Assembly: GCA_023394875.1 (NCBI GenBank) | Contig: JAEXAB010000003.1 | Location: 248,001-312,000 of the forward strand | Origin: Bacillota bacterium | GTDB taxonomy: Bacteria > Bacillota > Clostridia > Christensenellales > DTU072 | DNA: 64,000 nt | Reading direction: 5' to 3' | Shown: piece by piece, positions 44,649 through 52,855 of the stretch | Layout: each line of letters starts with the position of its first letter | Numbering within the stretch: the stretch's first letter is position 1 | Notes under the pieces: generated by a model | Database searches by the model: none | Seen by the model: only the letters and a program-made list of their open reading frames with translations | What the model was told of the DNA's origin: nothing | Position numbers and translations under genes: made by a program

Positions 44649-45302
44649 ATGGAAAAAAAGCATTCGTCAAGCATAAGATTCAAGGCATTTCTAAAGAAAA
44701 ATGTATATTATATTATTATGGCAATATGTCTACTTGCTATTGCGGCAATGATTACGGTAACCGTATTGATGCAGCAAAAAGACCCTATTGACACTCCTAT
44801 AATAGACACGCCCATCGACACACCGATTGACACTCCTATAGACACCCCTATCGATACACCGATTGATGTCCCTGTGGAAACACCCGTTGTATTGATTTGC
44901 CCGGTATCTTCTCCAATAATTGCCCTTGATTATGTAGCCGACACCGTAGTTTGGCACGAAACGTTAGGACACTTTGCCGTAAATTTAGGCATTGACTATA
45001 CCGGCAACGACGGCGACAAGGTTATGGCAGCTTATTCGGGCAAAATTAAGAGTATCGACTATAACGTTCTTGACGGTTATGTGGTCACAATCGAACATAA
45101 CTCCAAGCTTACCACAACTTATTCTTCCCTCAACGAACCTACAGTATCCGTCGGTCAAACAGTCGCCAAAGGGGAAGCAATCGGCACTATGGGCAACACC
45201 GCCACCAAATCGTATCTAATGGGTCCTCACGTACACTTCCGCCTCTATGAAAACGGCGTAGCAATCAATCCGGCGTCATATATGGCTCAAGGCGGCAAAT
45301 AA
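44649..45302 (+). CDS. Membrane-anchored M23-family (SpoIIQ-like) protein, zinc site incomplete
   Basis: The 217-residue protein has a cytoplasmic basic N-terminus, one TM (about 20-41), a tandem T-P-I-D linker (about 49-74) and a C-terminal M23/LytM domain (about 95-215). The first zinc motif HxGxD is NLGID (112-116): the His ligand is Asn112 while Asp116 remains. The second motif HVH is intact (194-196). A single-TM M23 protein with a missing His is the layout of Bacillus-type SpoIIQ, the forespore channel component; sporulation genes elsewhere in the window fit. spoIIIAH is not in view, so the assignment is tentative. GGAGG lies 6 nt before ATG. Confidence 0.75.
   Translation: MEKKHSSSIRFKAFLKKNVYYIIMAICLLAIAAMITVTVLMQQKDPIDTPIIDTPIDTPIDTPIDTPIDTPIDVPVETPVVLICPVSSPIIALDYVADTVVWHETLGHFAVNLGIDYTGNDGDKVMAAYSGKIKSIDYNVLDGYVVTIEHNSKLTTTYSSLNEPTVSVGQTVAKGEAIGTMGNTATKSYLMGPHVHFRLYENGVAINPASYMAQGGK
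44791..44872 (+). repeat. Coding tandem repeat (T-P-I-D units)
   Basis: About six 12-bp units encode T-P-I-D in the linker of the SpoIIQ-like protein. Codons vary between units, so the repeat is conserved at protein level. Confidence 0.85.
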
Positions 45303-45319
45303 TTTCTCCAATTAAAATA

Positions 45320-45350
45320 AAAAAGAGTATCGGTCTTCGATACTCTTTTT
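45320..45350. terminator. Bidirectional terminator (M23 gene / glnN operon)
   Basis: Arms AAAAAGAGTATCG and CGATACTCTTTTT with a 5-nt loop; the A/T-rich arm ends provide a U-tract in both directions. Confidence 0.9.
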
Positions 45351-45357
45351 TGCTTAT

Positions 45358-45579
45358 TTAATCCACCAGCCAGAATTTATAAACCCCGATAAGATAATCG
45401 CTGGAAACCTCAAAATAACGGCATAGTTTCTTAATATCGTCAATGCACGGTTCCTGTTTGCCCTTTTCCCAGTGGCAAATTGTTACTACGTTGACGTTCA
45501 TTACTTTCGCTAGATCGGTTTGCGTCATGTGTTTTGCTCTCCGCAAGCTTCTCAGCGTTTCTCCGAAGCTAAACTCCAT
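45358..45579 (-). CDS. XRE-family HTH protein downstream of glnN
   Basis: The 73-residue protein is a single Cro/C1-type HTH: FGETLRSLRRAKHMTQTDLA (5-24), VNVVTICHWEKGKQEP (near 31-46), and IKKLCRYFEVSSDYLIGV near 50-67. Start ATG at 45579 is 5 nt after the glnN stop and lacks a clear RBS, so translation is probably coupled to glnN. It may be an autoregulator of the glutamine synthetase operon; this is inference from position. No effector domain. Confidence 0.85.
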   Translation of the reverse strand: MEFSFGETLRSLRRAKHMTQTDLAKVMNVNVVTICHWEKGKQEPCIDDIKKLCRYFEVSSDYLIGVYKFWLVD

Positions 45580-45584
45580 TTTTA

Positions 45585-47663
45585 TTAAATATTGAACATA
45601 AGGTCGCCGTAGGTGGGGAAGGGCCAAAACTCTCTTGCGGTATGCAGTTCCATCTCGTCGGCAATAACTCTTATTTCCTTCATTGCGGGAACAATGGTTT
45701 CGGCGCAATAGAAAGAAAGCTCCTTTGTATTATGGATATTCTTTGCAACAGCTATTTTTTCACTTAAATCCGCCGCTCCTTTAATAAACTTGGCGTTTAG
45801 TTCGCTAAGTTGTCTTAACACTATTAGTTCGGCTTCGGCGTTTATTCCCAATGTCTTTTTATTGACCGCCGTATCCGACAAGTTCTTGCAGTAAGAGCTT
45901 ACCGCAGGGGCTATTTGTTTGTTAGCCATTTCTACCATGGTTAAAGCTTCGATAGTAATAACTTTGGAATAATTCTCCTGCAAGATTTCCATTCTGGAAG
46001 TAAGCTCCTGCGGAGTATAAATCTTATATTTACTAAATAGGTCTACGCTCTTTTGGTGGCAATAAGTAGGGAATGCCTCTGCGCTACTGGCAAGATTACT
46101 TAGTCCTCTTCTCTTAGCTTCTTCAACCCATTCCTGCGAATAATTGTTGCCGTTAAAAATAATGCGGGAATGCTCCTTGTAGTTTTCTTTTATAAGAACG
46201 TTTAGCGTTTCGGTAAAGTTGTCGCTATTTTCCAAAATAGTGGCGAAATGATCAAGACTTTCGGCTACTATGGTGTTAATAATTGTATTGGTGCAGGCAA
46301 TACTGGCGCTGGAACCCAGCATGCGGAACTCAAACTTATTACCGGTAAAAGCCAAAGGAGAAGTACGGTTCCTGTCTGTAGTGTCCTTAGGAAATCTTGG
46401 CAAGGTCTCAACACCGATTTCAAATTCGTCACGGTTCTTTTGTGTGTAGTCGCAACCGCTTGCTATACTGCACAAAATATTGTTCAGTTCATCGCCTAAG
46501 AATATGCTGATAATTGCGGGAGGCGCTTCGTTTGCGCCCAGTCTGTGGTCGTTGCCCGCGCTGGAAACCGATACTCTCAAAATATCCTGATAGATATCAA
46601 CGGCGCGAATAACCGCGCTCAAAAACAGTAAGAACTGGGCGTTGTCCTTGGGACTAACTCCCGGCTCAAGAAGATTAAGCCCGGTATCGGTAGCCATTGA
46701 CCAGTTATTATGCTTACCGCTGCCGTTTACCCCTGCGAATGGTTTTTCGTGAAGTAGGCAAACTAGACCGTGACGGTCGGCGACTTTTTTCATAATTTCC
46801 ATCGTCAGCTGATTATGGTCGGTAGCTACGTTGGTATTACAGAAAATGGGAGCTAGCTCATGCTGAGCGGGAGCAACTTCGTTATGCTCTGTTTTTGCCA
46901 AAATCCCCAGTTTCCAAAGCTCAATATCCAACTCCTTCATAAAGTTAAGCACTCTTGGTTTAATGGCTCCGAAATAATGGTCTTCTAGCTCTTGACCCTT
47001 AGGCGGTTTTGCCCCAAATAAGGTGCGCCCGCAATAAGTAAGGTCCTTTCTCTTGGTAAAAAGTCCTTTATCTACCAAAAAATATTCCTGTTCTGGCCCT
47101 ACCGTTGTTACAACTCTGGAAGCTTTTGTATCAAATAGCTTGAGAATACGCAAGGCCTGTTTATTTATTGTTTCCATACTCCGCAAAAGGGGAGTTTTTT
47201 TGTCTAATATCTGACCGCCGTAACTGCAAAATACGGTGGGAATGCAAAGGGTGTTTTCCTTGATAAAGGCATAGGAAGTAGGGTCCCAGGCGGTATACCC
47301 TCTTGCCTCAAAGGTAGAACGTAAGCCCCCGTTAGGAAAACTACTTGCGTCAGGTTCTCCTTTTATAAGTTCTTTACCCGAAAACTCCATAACGATATTG
47401 CCGTTTTTGGTTGGCTGAATGAAGCTGTCGTGTTTTTCGGCGGTAATACCCGTCATTGGCTGGAACCAATGAGTAAAATGTGTGGCGCCTTTTTCCAAAG
47501 CCCAGTCACGCATAGCCGAAGCTATAATGTTGGCAAGGCTAGGGTCAAGCATCTCTCCCCTTTGAATAGTTCTTTTAAGCGCCCTGTACGCTTCTTCGGG
47601 AAGTCTGGCCTTCATTACGGTTTCGTTGAAAACCATTGTTCCAAATATTTCGGGCACGTTCAT
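45585..47663 (-). CDS. glnN: Glutamine synthetase type III
   Basis: The 692-residue GSIII makes glutamine from glutamate, ammonium and ATP. It is recognised by its length and by blocks absent from GSI/II: FTHWFQPMTGITAEKHDSFI near 62-81, VVTTVGPEQEYFLVD near 184-198, AKTEHNEVAPAQHELAPIF near 256-274, FAGVNGSGKHNNWSM near 309-323, and SAGNDHRLGANEAPPAIIS near 367-385. RBS AAAGGAG is 8 nt upstream of ATG. With gdhA it covers ammonium assimilation. Transcribed with the small XRE gene. Confidence 0.96.
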   Translation of the reverse strand: MNVPEIFGTMVFNETVMKARLPEEAYRALKRTIQRGEMLDPSLANIIASAMRDWALEKGATHFTHWFQPMTGITAEKHDSFIQPTKNGNIVMEFSGKELIKGEPDASSFPNGGLRSTFEARGYTAWDPTSYAFIKENTLCIPTVFCSYGGQILDKKTPLLRSMETINKQALRILKLFDTKASRVVTTVGPEQEYFLVDKGLFTKRKDLTYCGRTLFGAKPPKGQELEDHYFGAIKPRVLNFMKELDIELWKLGILAKTEHNEVAPAQHELAPIFCNTNVATDHNQLTMEIMKKVADRHGLVCLLHEKPFAGVNGSGKHNNWSMATDTGLNLLEPGVSPKDNAQFLLFLSAVIRAVDIYQDILRVSVSSAGNDHRLGANEAPPAIISIFLGDELNNILCSIASGCDYTQKNRDEFEIGVETLPRFPKDTTDRNRTSPLAFTGNKFEFRMLGSSASIACTNTIINTIVAESLDHFATILENSDNFTETLNVLIKENYKEHSRIIFNGNNYSQEWVEEAKRRGLSNLASSAEAFPTYCHQKSVDLFSKYKIYTPQELTSRMEILQENYSKVITIEALTMVEMANKQIAPAVSSYCKNLSDTAVNKKTLGINAEAELIVLRQLSELNAKFIKGAADLSEKIAVAKNIHNTKELSFYCAETIVPAMKEIRVIADEMELHTAREFWPFPTYGDLMFNI

Positions 47664-47705
47664 AAAATAATCTCCTTTAATAATAATTTAGGAATGTATA
47701 TAAGA

Positions 47706-47735
47706 ATTGTATTCTATTAAAATAAGCAAAGTCAA
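47706..47735 (-). promoter_or_regulatory. Predicted sigma-A promoter of glnN
   Basis: -35 TTGACT, 18 bp spacer, -10 TACAAT (minus strand). Confidence 0.6.
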
Positions 47736-47803
47736 GCAAATGGATATTTTTCCGCAAAAACTGTTTAATCATAAGATTAAAAGCCTCAACATAGCTTTAT
47801 TAT

Positions 47804-48760
47804 GTGAAAAGGTATATTACAATAATAATTGTCGGGCTTTTTATGCTTGCGCTAGTCGTGTTTTCCGACAAATATATTCTGTCCGTAAAAAACGGCTTAG
47901 AGCTCTACGCTATTAACGTTTTGCCCGCCCTTTTTCCCTTCTTTTTTTTCTCAAAAATATTAACTGAACTAAACTTAGGCTACGACCTGGGCAACGTACT
48001 GAAAAAACCCCTAAGAAAATTCTACAACGCCCCTAACCTTTCGGGCTATATACTGGCAATAAGTATGTTAAGCGGTTATCCTGTCGGGGCAAAACTTGTA
48101 TCGGACTGTTATAGCAATAACTTAATAACCGCCTCTGAGGCAAAAAAAATTTCCTCTTTTACTTCCACTTCGGGGCCTCTTTTTATCGTGGGCACTGTGG
48201 GGATTGCCATGCTGGGAAGCAAGAAAGCGGGCTTTGTGATACTCTTTTGCCACTATTTGGCAACCCTAATTAACGGTTTGGTGTTTCGCGGCAAAAAATC
48301 AACGTTGGCAGAAAATACCCTCAGTCCGCCGAAAATCAACTACGATTCTATCCTAAGTAACAGTATGCTTTCTTCCATTACTTCGGTTTTGCTTGTGGGC
48401 GGGTACATTGCAATATTTAACTTTGTATTGGATTTTGCTTTTGATATAAAACTAATCTATGTTTTGTCAAACGCTTTAACTTCTTTAGGAATTGACGTAA
48501 GACTTAGCAGTAGTTTTTTTGCATCTCTTATAGAAATTACCAAAGGCAGCCTCATGTTCGGTATTAGCGGTTTTTCACTAAAAACTACAATACCTCTAGT
48601 GTGCTTTTGTATCAGTTTTGGAGGGATAAGCGTAACGGTACAAAGTCTTACTTTTTTATCTAAATGTAAAATATCCCCCGGATACTATCTTCTTACAAAG
48701 ACTACCCAAGGGATATTAGCTTTTATTTTTGGATTAATTTGCTCTGTTCTTATGTTTTAA
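47804..48760 (+). CDS. ylbJ: Sporulation integral membrane protein YlbJ
   Basis: The 318-residue protein has about eight TM segments and the nucleoside-recognition (gate) fold of YlbJ/SpmA-type sporulation proteins. Signature parts are NVLPALFPFFFFSKIL near 38-53, LSGYPVGAKLVSDCY near 89-103, TSTSGPLFIVGTVGIAML near 120-137, and GSLMFGISG near 247-255. The start GTG has no visible RBS. A weak CATA-type element just upstream could be a sigma-E -10, not claimed as a feature. In Bacillus ylbJ neighbours rsmD and coaD; here the rsmD-coaD fusion is one gene away, on the opposite strand. Stops of ylbJ and the next gene abut. Confidence 0.88.
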   Translation: MKRYITIIIVGLFMLALVVFSDKYILSVKNGLELYAINVLPALFPFFFFSKILTELNLGYDLGNVLKKPLRKFYNAPNLSGYILAISMLSGYPVGAKLVSDCYSNNLITASEAKKISSFTSTSGPLFIVGTVGIAMLGSKKAGFVILFCHYLATLINGLVFRGKKSTLAENTLSPPKINYDSILSNSMLSSITSVLLVGGYIAIFNFVLDFAFDIKLIYVLSNALTSLGIDVRLSSSFFASLIEITKGSLMFGISGFSLKTTIPLVCFCISFGGISVTVQSLTFLSKCKISPGYYLLTKTTQGILAFIFGLICSVLMF

Positions 48761-49186
48761 TTATTCTTTAACGGAATTAATTTTCTCTATGGTGGAATTA
48801 ATTCTTTGGCTTGCCTCACTAAGAGAGGTTTTCACTTCGTTTAGCATAGCTATTATGTTTTCGTTTGCCTTGTTTTCGATTAGTTCCTTTCTTTTTAACG
48901 CTTCCTTGACGGTATGTTCGCTGATTGCCTTTGCTTCGCTTATCAAAATATGTTCGTCCAAGAGTTGCGCGCGCTTATTTTCGGCATAGTCCAGCATTTC
49001 TGCCGCTTTTAGCTTAGCGTCGTTAATTATGGCATCTCCGGTAACGTAAGGAAGAACCTGCCTAATTCTCTTAATAAGCCCCAAGGTGGTTTCTCCGTCC
49101 ACAATTACGCCGTTGCCCATAAACGGTTTTTTGCCGTTTAATACTTCGGTTTCCAAATAGCTTAATAATAAATTAATATCTTCCAT
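48761..49186 (-). CDS. Coiled-coil protein (ATPase-subunit-like annotation class)
   Basis: The 141-residue protein has an N-terminal segment LSYLETEVLNGKKPFM...TTLGLIKRIRQVLP (about 8-46) and a long Ala/Glu/Lys coiled coil (about 50-141). It looks like the small clostridial coiled-coil proteins encoded next to coaD, some annotated as ATPase or DivIVA-like. No membrane segment. RBS GAGG precedes ATG; 8 nt after the RsmD-CoaD gene. Function unknown. Confidence 0.75.
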   Translation of the reverse strand: MEDINLLLSYLETEVLNGKKPFMGNGVIVDGETTLGLIKRIRQVLPYVTGDAIINDAKLKAAEMLDYAENKRAQLLDEHILISEAKAISEHTVKEALKRKELIENKANENIIAMLNEVKTSLSEASQRINSTIEKINSVKE

Positions 49187-49194
49187 AATTTACC

Positions 49195-50199
49195 TCATTT
49201 CTTTAGTCGCAGAATGGGAATAATTTCTTCTTCTACCAGGTCGGTAACGCTTTCCTCTTTTAATACGTTCTCTCTTACTTTAGTGCTGCTTATATTGTTT
49301 AAGGCGTTCATAAAAAGGGTTTCTATCCCGCCGTTTTCTTGATTGTACTTTGCCATTTCTCTTTCGTAGGCAAAATCTCTATCGTCTCTTATCCCTCTTA
49401 AAATATATTTTATACCGTTTTTATTGCAATAGTCAACAGTCAGTCCGTCATAATAATCAACAATAACTCTGTCTCCGAATTCGGCTAAAGATAGTTTTAT
49501 CATTTCTAAGCGGTCGTCCAAAGAATAAACGGCTTTTTTGTCGGGGTTGTTTAAGACTACCACGTATACAAGGTCAAAATCCTCCAACGCTTTAATAACC
49601 AAATCCTTATGCCCTTTGGTAAAGGGGTCAAAGGTGCCTGTAACGGCAATTTTACTCACCTTTGAGAAAATTTCCAAAGTGGTTTCGCCGTATCTACGTT
49701 GACTTAACTTAGTAAAATAATCATGGTCTATACTTTCATCGCTTGTTTTTCTCTCCACAACTATTTTACCGCCGTCGGCAAGCAAATCAAGCTTTTGAAT
49801 TTTATCTAAAACATCGCTCCCCAGTTTCTTTATATAGGGTGGGTCGCAGAGGATTATATCAAGCTTTGTTCCTCTGGAAGACAAAAGCCGTAGACAGTCG
49901 TTATAGTCCCCTTTGAATAGTTCGTAAGAACCTTTTTCCACAAAAGCAAGGTTGGATACAAGTAAGTCTAAGGATTTACTGTTATTATCGCAGAAAAAAA
50001 CCTTCTTAGCGCCGCGGCTAATTGCCTCAATACCCAAACCTCCGCTGCCCGCAAACATATCCAAGACTAAAGAATCTTCCACTTCTCCCTGCAAAATATT
50101 GTAAATAGCCTCTTTAACCTTGTCGGTAGTGGGTCTTACGTCGTTATTTACGGGAGAATTGAGTTTTCTTCCTCTGTATTTTCCTGCTATTACTCTCAT
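49195..50199 (-). CDS. rsmD-coaD: Fused RsmD-CoaD: 16S rRNA m2G966 methyltransferase and phosphopantetheine adenylyltransferase
   Basis: One 334-residue frame joins two enzymes that are usually adjacent genes. Residues 1 to about 180 are RsmD: MRVIAGKYRGRKL, RPTTDKVKEAIYNIL (22-36), SAM loop LDMFAGSGGLGIEA (46-59), and catalytic CDPPY (118-122). Residues about 182-334 are CoaD: the nucleotide-binding GTFDPFTKGH (188-197), a RGIRDDRDFAYEREMAKYN segment near 268-286, and ISSTKVRE near 303. There is almost no linker and both domains are full length with catalytic motifs intact. AGGA precedes the ATG. CoaD catalyses the penultimate step of coenzyme A synthesis. Confidence 0.92.
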   Translation of the reverse strand: MRVIAGKYRGRKLNSPVNNDVRPTTDKVKEAIYNILQGEVEDSLVLDMFAGSGGLGIEAISRGAKKVFFCDNNSKSLDLLVSNLAFVEKGSYELFKGDYNDCLRLLSSRGTKLDIILCDPPYIKKLGSDVLDKIQKLDLLADGGKIVVERKTSDESIDHDYFTKLSQRRYGETTLEIFSKVSKIAVTGTFDPFTKGHKDLVIKALEDFDLVYVVVLNNPDKKAVYSLDDRLEMIKLSLAEFGDRVIVDYYDGLTVDYCNKNGIKYILRGIRDDRDFAYEREMAKYNQENGGIETLFMNALNNISSTKVRENVLKEESVTDLVEEEIIPILRLKK

Positions 50200-50200
50200 T

Positions 50201-52423
50201 TTATATCCTGTTTTTGTTAATCAGACATCCTGCCTTAATAATTGCCTTTTCGTTTTCGGTAAGTTTGTCCATATAAAGTTTTATTTTAAGAACTTTTTCC
50301 CCTCTTACGATACTTGCCTCTATTTCTCCGCTATCTAATACTTTCTTTACGTTTTTGATTACGATAATATCGTCGTTTTCTAAGGGTATTTCATTTTTAT
50401 AGACAAAAGGCAGCATACCCCAATTTATAAGGTTACTTCTGTACCTCTTTGTTGCGTACTCTTTAGCTATATTAGCAATACCGCCTAGTACTCTTTGGCA
50501 TGACGCTGCTTGCTCTCTGGCACTGCCGTCTCCCGGTTTAATGGCAAAAATTACGCTACCTATGCCTATTTCTCCGCTAACTTTCGTTAGTTCCATTGCC
50601 CTTAGGTATTCTTCTTTAATAACTCCGTTCTTTCTTGCTTTTTCATCTTCGTTTACTTTCTTTGCCCTCTCTACGTAGTCGGGTCTTTTTCTGCTTAAAG
50701 TAAATTCGGCTAGGCGCATGGGATTACTGCGGTAACTGCTGGTTTCTCCCGAAGGGATGAGTTCATCAGTAGTGGTAACAGGATCGTTTATAACCGCGAC
50801 TACTTTCATTATTATATTATCTTTAAGTTCGGACATATCGGGCCAGTCGGCAATGTTCGGACCGTATTTTAAGGGGTAATTTTCATCGGCTTTATTAAAA
50901 CAGTCCAAAACACGATTGTCATAAATTGCAGAATCATAGTCAAAAGTTTTCTTCTTATAAATATAATCGATTTCCGTTGCCGCCGTTAAGAATCCACCGT
51001 TAGCGGCGGTTGCGGCAATACTCCTGGCGTCCATTAACGCTACGCTTGCAAGTTGTCCTTCACTGGGTTTACTTCCTTCCCTTGACTCAAAGTTCCTGGT
51101 GGTGTGCCTTATAGAAAAACCGTTGTTTGACGGCACGTCTCCCGCGCCGAAGCAAGGACCGCAAAAAGCCGTCTTGATATTAACGCCCGCGTTAAGTAGC
51201 TTTGCGATAGCGCCTTTCTTAACAAGGTCGATATAGACAGGCTGACTTCCCGGATAAACGCTCATACTTAGCTTGTTTCCTATGCTCTTACTTTCAAGAA
51301 TAGCCGCCGCTTCCATAATATTGTCGTAGGTTCCGCCTGCGCAGCCTGCTATTATCGCCTGGTCAACTCTTATTTTGCCGTCTATTATTTTGTCGGTCAA
51401 TACAAAATTCTTATTTTTTAACAGTTTGTTACCCTCATCCTCGCACTTTTTTAGTATGCCGTAAGGATCGGCTTTTAATTCTCTTATGGTGTAGGCGTTG
51501 CTCGGGTGGAAAGGTAAAGCAATCATCGGTTCGACTTTGCTTAAATTTATTTTTATAAGACTGTCATAATAACATAATTCGTCTTGAGCTAGTTTTTCAT
51601 ATTCGTTCTTTCTTTTGTGGGTATCAAGATAGTTTTCTACCGCCTCATCGGTAATCCAAATTGAGGATAAACAAGTTGTTTCGGTTGTCATAACGTCTAT
51701 GCCGTTTCTGTATTCTATGGGTAAGTTTTTCACTCCGTCGCCGAAAAACTCCATTACCTTATTTTTCACAAAACCATTAGAAAAAGTGGCTTTAATGATA
51801 GCCAAAGCAACGTCCTGAGGTCCTACCCCTTTTTTTAACTTGCCTATTAATTCCACACCCACCACGTCAGGGTATTTTATGTCGTATGTTTGGCTAAGAA
51901 GCTGTTTTACTAGCTCTCCGCCACCTTCCCCTATAGCCATGGTGCCGATTGCGCCGTAACGGGTGTGAGAGTCACTCCCCAAAATCATTTTGCCGCAACC
52001 TGCCATTCTTTCACGCATATAGCTGTGAATAACGCCCTGATGCGCAGGCACGTAGATTCCGCCGTATTTTTTTACTGCGGAGTAGCCGAAATCATGGTCG
52101 TCTTCGTTTATAGTGCCGCCCACCGCGCAAAGACTGTTATGGCAGTTGGTTAGTACGTAAGGAATGGGGAATTTTTTTAGTCCGCTGGCTTTCGCCGTCT
52201 GAATTATTCCAACGTAGGTTATATCGTGGGAGGCCATGCAGTCGAACTTTATTTTTAAGTCACCGCCCTTAATGGTCGGTTTGTTTATATTGTGCTTGTC
52301 TAAAATTTTGTAAGCAATCGTTCCTTTATAGGCGTTTTCGCGGTCAAATCCTTCGACATCGGCTGCGGAAATTTTCTTCCCCTTATAAAAATAAACTCCT
52401 TTGTTTACTAATTTAATAGGCAT
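50201..52423 (-). CDS. Aconitase-superfamily hydratase
   Basis: The 740-residue protein has the aconitase domain order: a three-part [4Fe-4S] catalytic region (1 to about 500) and a C-terminal swivel domain (about 560-730; GDGSAREQAASCQRV near 651-665). Candidate cluster cysteines are in AGCAGG near 361 and FCGPCFG near 424. GSDSHTRYGAIGTMAIGEGG near 149-168 and ITDEAVENYL near 261 fit the family. It resembles the hydratase branch (E. coli YbhJ-like) more than AcnA/LeuC; the substrate is unknown. It follows atpC by 19 nt and precedes rsmD-coaD by 1 nt. Confidence 0.88.
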   Translation of the reverse strand: MPIKLVNKGVYFYKGKKISAADVEGFDRENAYKGTIAYKILDKHNINKPTIKGGDLKIKFDCMASHDITYVGIIQTAKASGLKKFPIPYVLTNCHNSLCAVGGTINEDDHDFGYSAVKKYGGIYVPAHQGVIHSYMRERMAGCGKMILGSDSHTRYGAIGTMAIGEGGGELVKQLLSQTYDIKYPDVVGVELIGKLKKGVGPQDVALAIIKATFSNGFVKNKVMEFFGDGVKNLPIEYRNGIDVMTTETTCLSSIWITDEAVENYLDTHKRKNEYEKLAQDELCYYDSLIKINLSKVEPMIALPFHPSNAYTIRELKADPYGILKKCEDEGNKLLKNKNFVLTDKIIDGKIRVDQAIIAGCAGGTYDNIMEAAAILESKSIGNKLSMSVYPGSQPVYIDLVKKGAIAKLLNAGVNIKTAFCGPCFGAGDVPSNNGFSIRHTTRNFESREGSKPSEGQLASVALMDARSIAATAANGGFLTAATEIDYIYKKKTFDYDSAIYDNRVLDCFNKADENYPLKYGPNIADWPDMSELKDNIIMKVVAVINDPVTTTDELIPSGETSSYRSNPMRLAEFTLSRKRPDYVERAKKVNEDEKARKNGVIKEEYLRAMELTKVSGEIGIGSVIFAIKPGDGSAREQAASCQRVLGGIANIAKEYATKRYRSNLINWGMLPFVYKNEIPLENDDIIVIKNVKKVLDSGEIEASIVRGEKVLKIKLYMDKLTENEKAIIKAGCLINKNRI

Positions 52424-52442
52424 ATTATTTCTCCTTTCTTTG

Positions 52443-52853
52443 TTATTCCATCGGTTTGGTATTTTTTACTTTCATTCTGGCAATGGCTCTGGATAACGTC
52501 ATTTTACTTAGGCGGTATTCTGCCATACTCTTGGCGGTTTCTAATTTTCTGGAATGTTCTTCTATAGCTTTACTAACCCTTTCGTTATCGATTTCTTCGG
52601 GCCATTCCATAGTCTGGCACATTACGAAAACCTTGTTTTCTTCCACAACGGCAAAACCCTCTCCGTTGGCGCAATACTTCCTTTTTCCGTCAATGTTCAA
52701 CCAAATAATGGAGGGCTGCAAGCCAACGACAACGGGGGCGTGATTAGCCAAGATCTGCACTTCTCCGTCCTGGGCTGTAAGGGTTATTCCTTCCACCTCT
52801 CCCGAAAAAAAGTTTCTTTCCGGGGTGAGCATTTCCAAATAGAAAGTCTTCAT
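52443..52853 (-). CDS. atpC: F-type ATP synthase epsilon subunit
   Basis: The 136-residue central-stalk subunit has the N-terminal beta sandwich (LEMLTPERNFFSGEVEGITLTAQDGEVQILANHAP) and a two-helix C-terminal domain. Distal gene of the atp cluster, 2 nt after atpD. Its RBS is weak (AAGGAT at a distance), so it probably relies on coupling. Confidence 0.94.
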   Translation of the reverse strand: MKTFYLEMLTPERNFFSGEVEGITLTAQDGEVQILANHAPVVVGLQPSIIWLNIDGKRKYCANGEGFAVVEENKVFVMCQTMEWPEEIDNERVSKAIEEHSRKLETAKSMAEYRLSKMTLSRAIARMKVKNTKPME

Positions 52854-52855
52854 AA

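Noticed and set aside
44791..44872. Possible CRISPR or microsatellite
   Set aside because: 12-bp units in frame encoding T-P-I-D in a membrane-protein linker.
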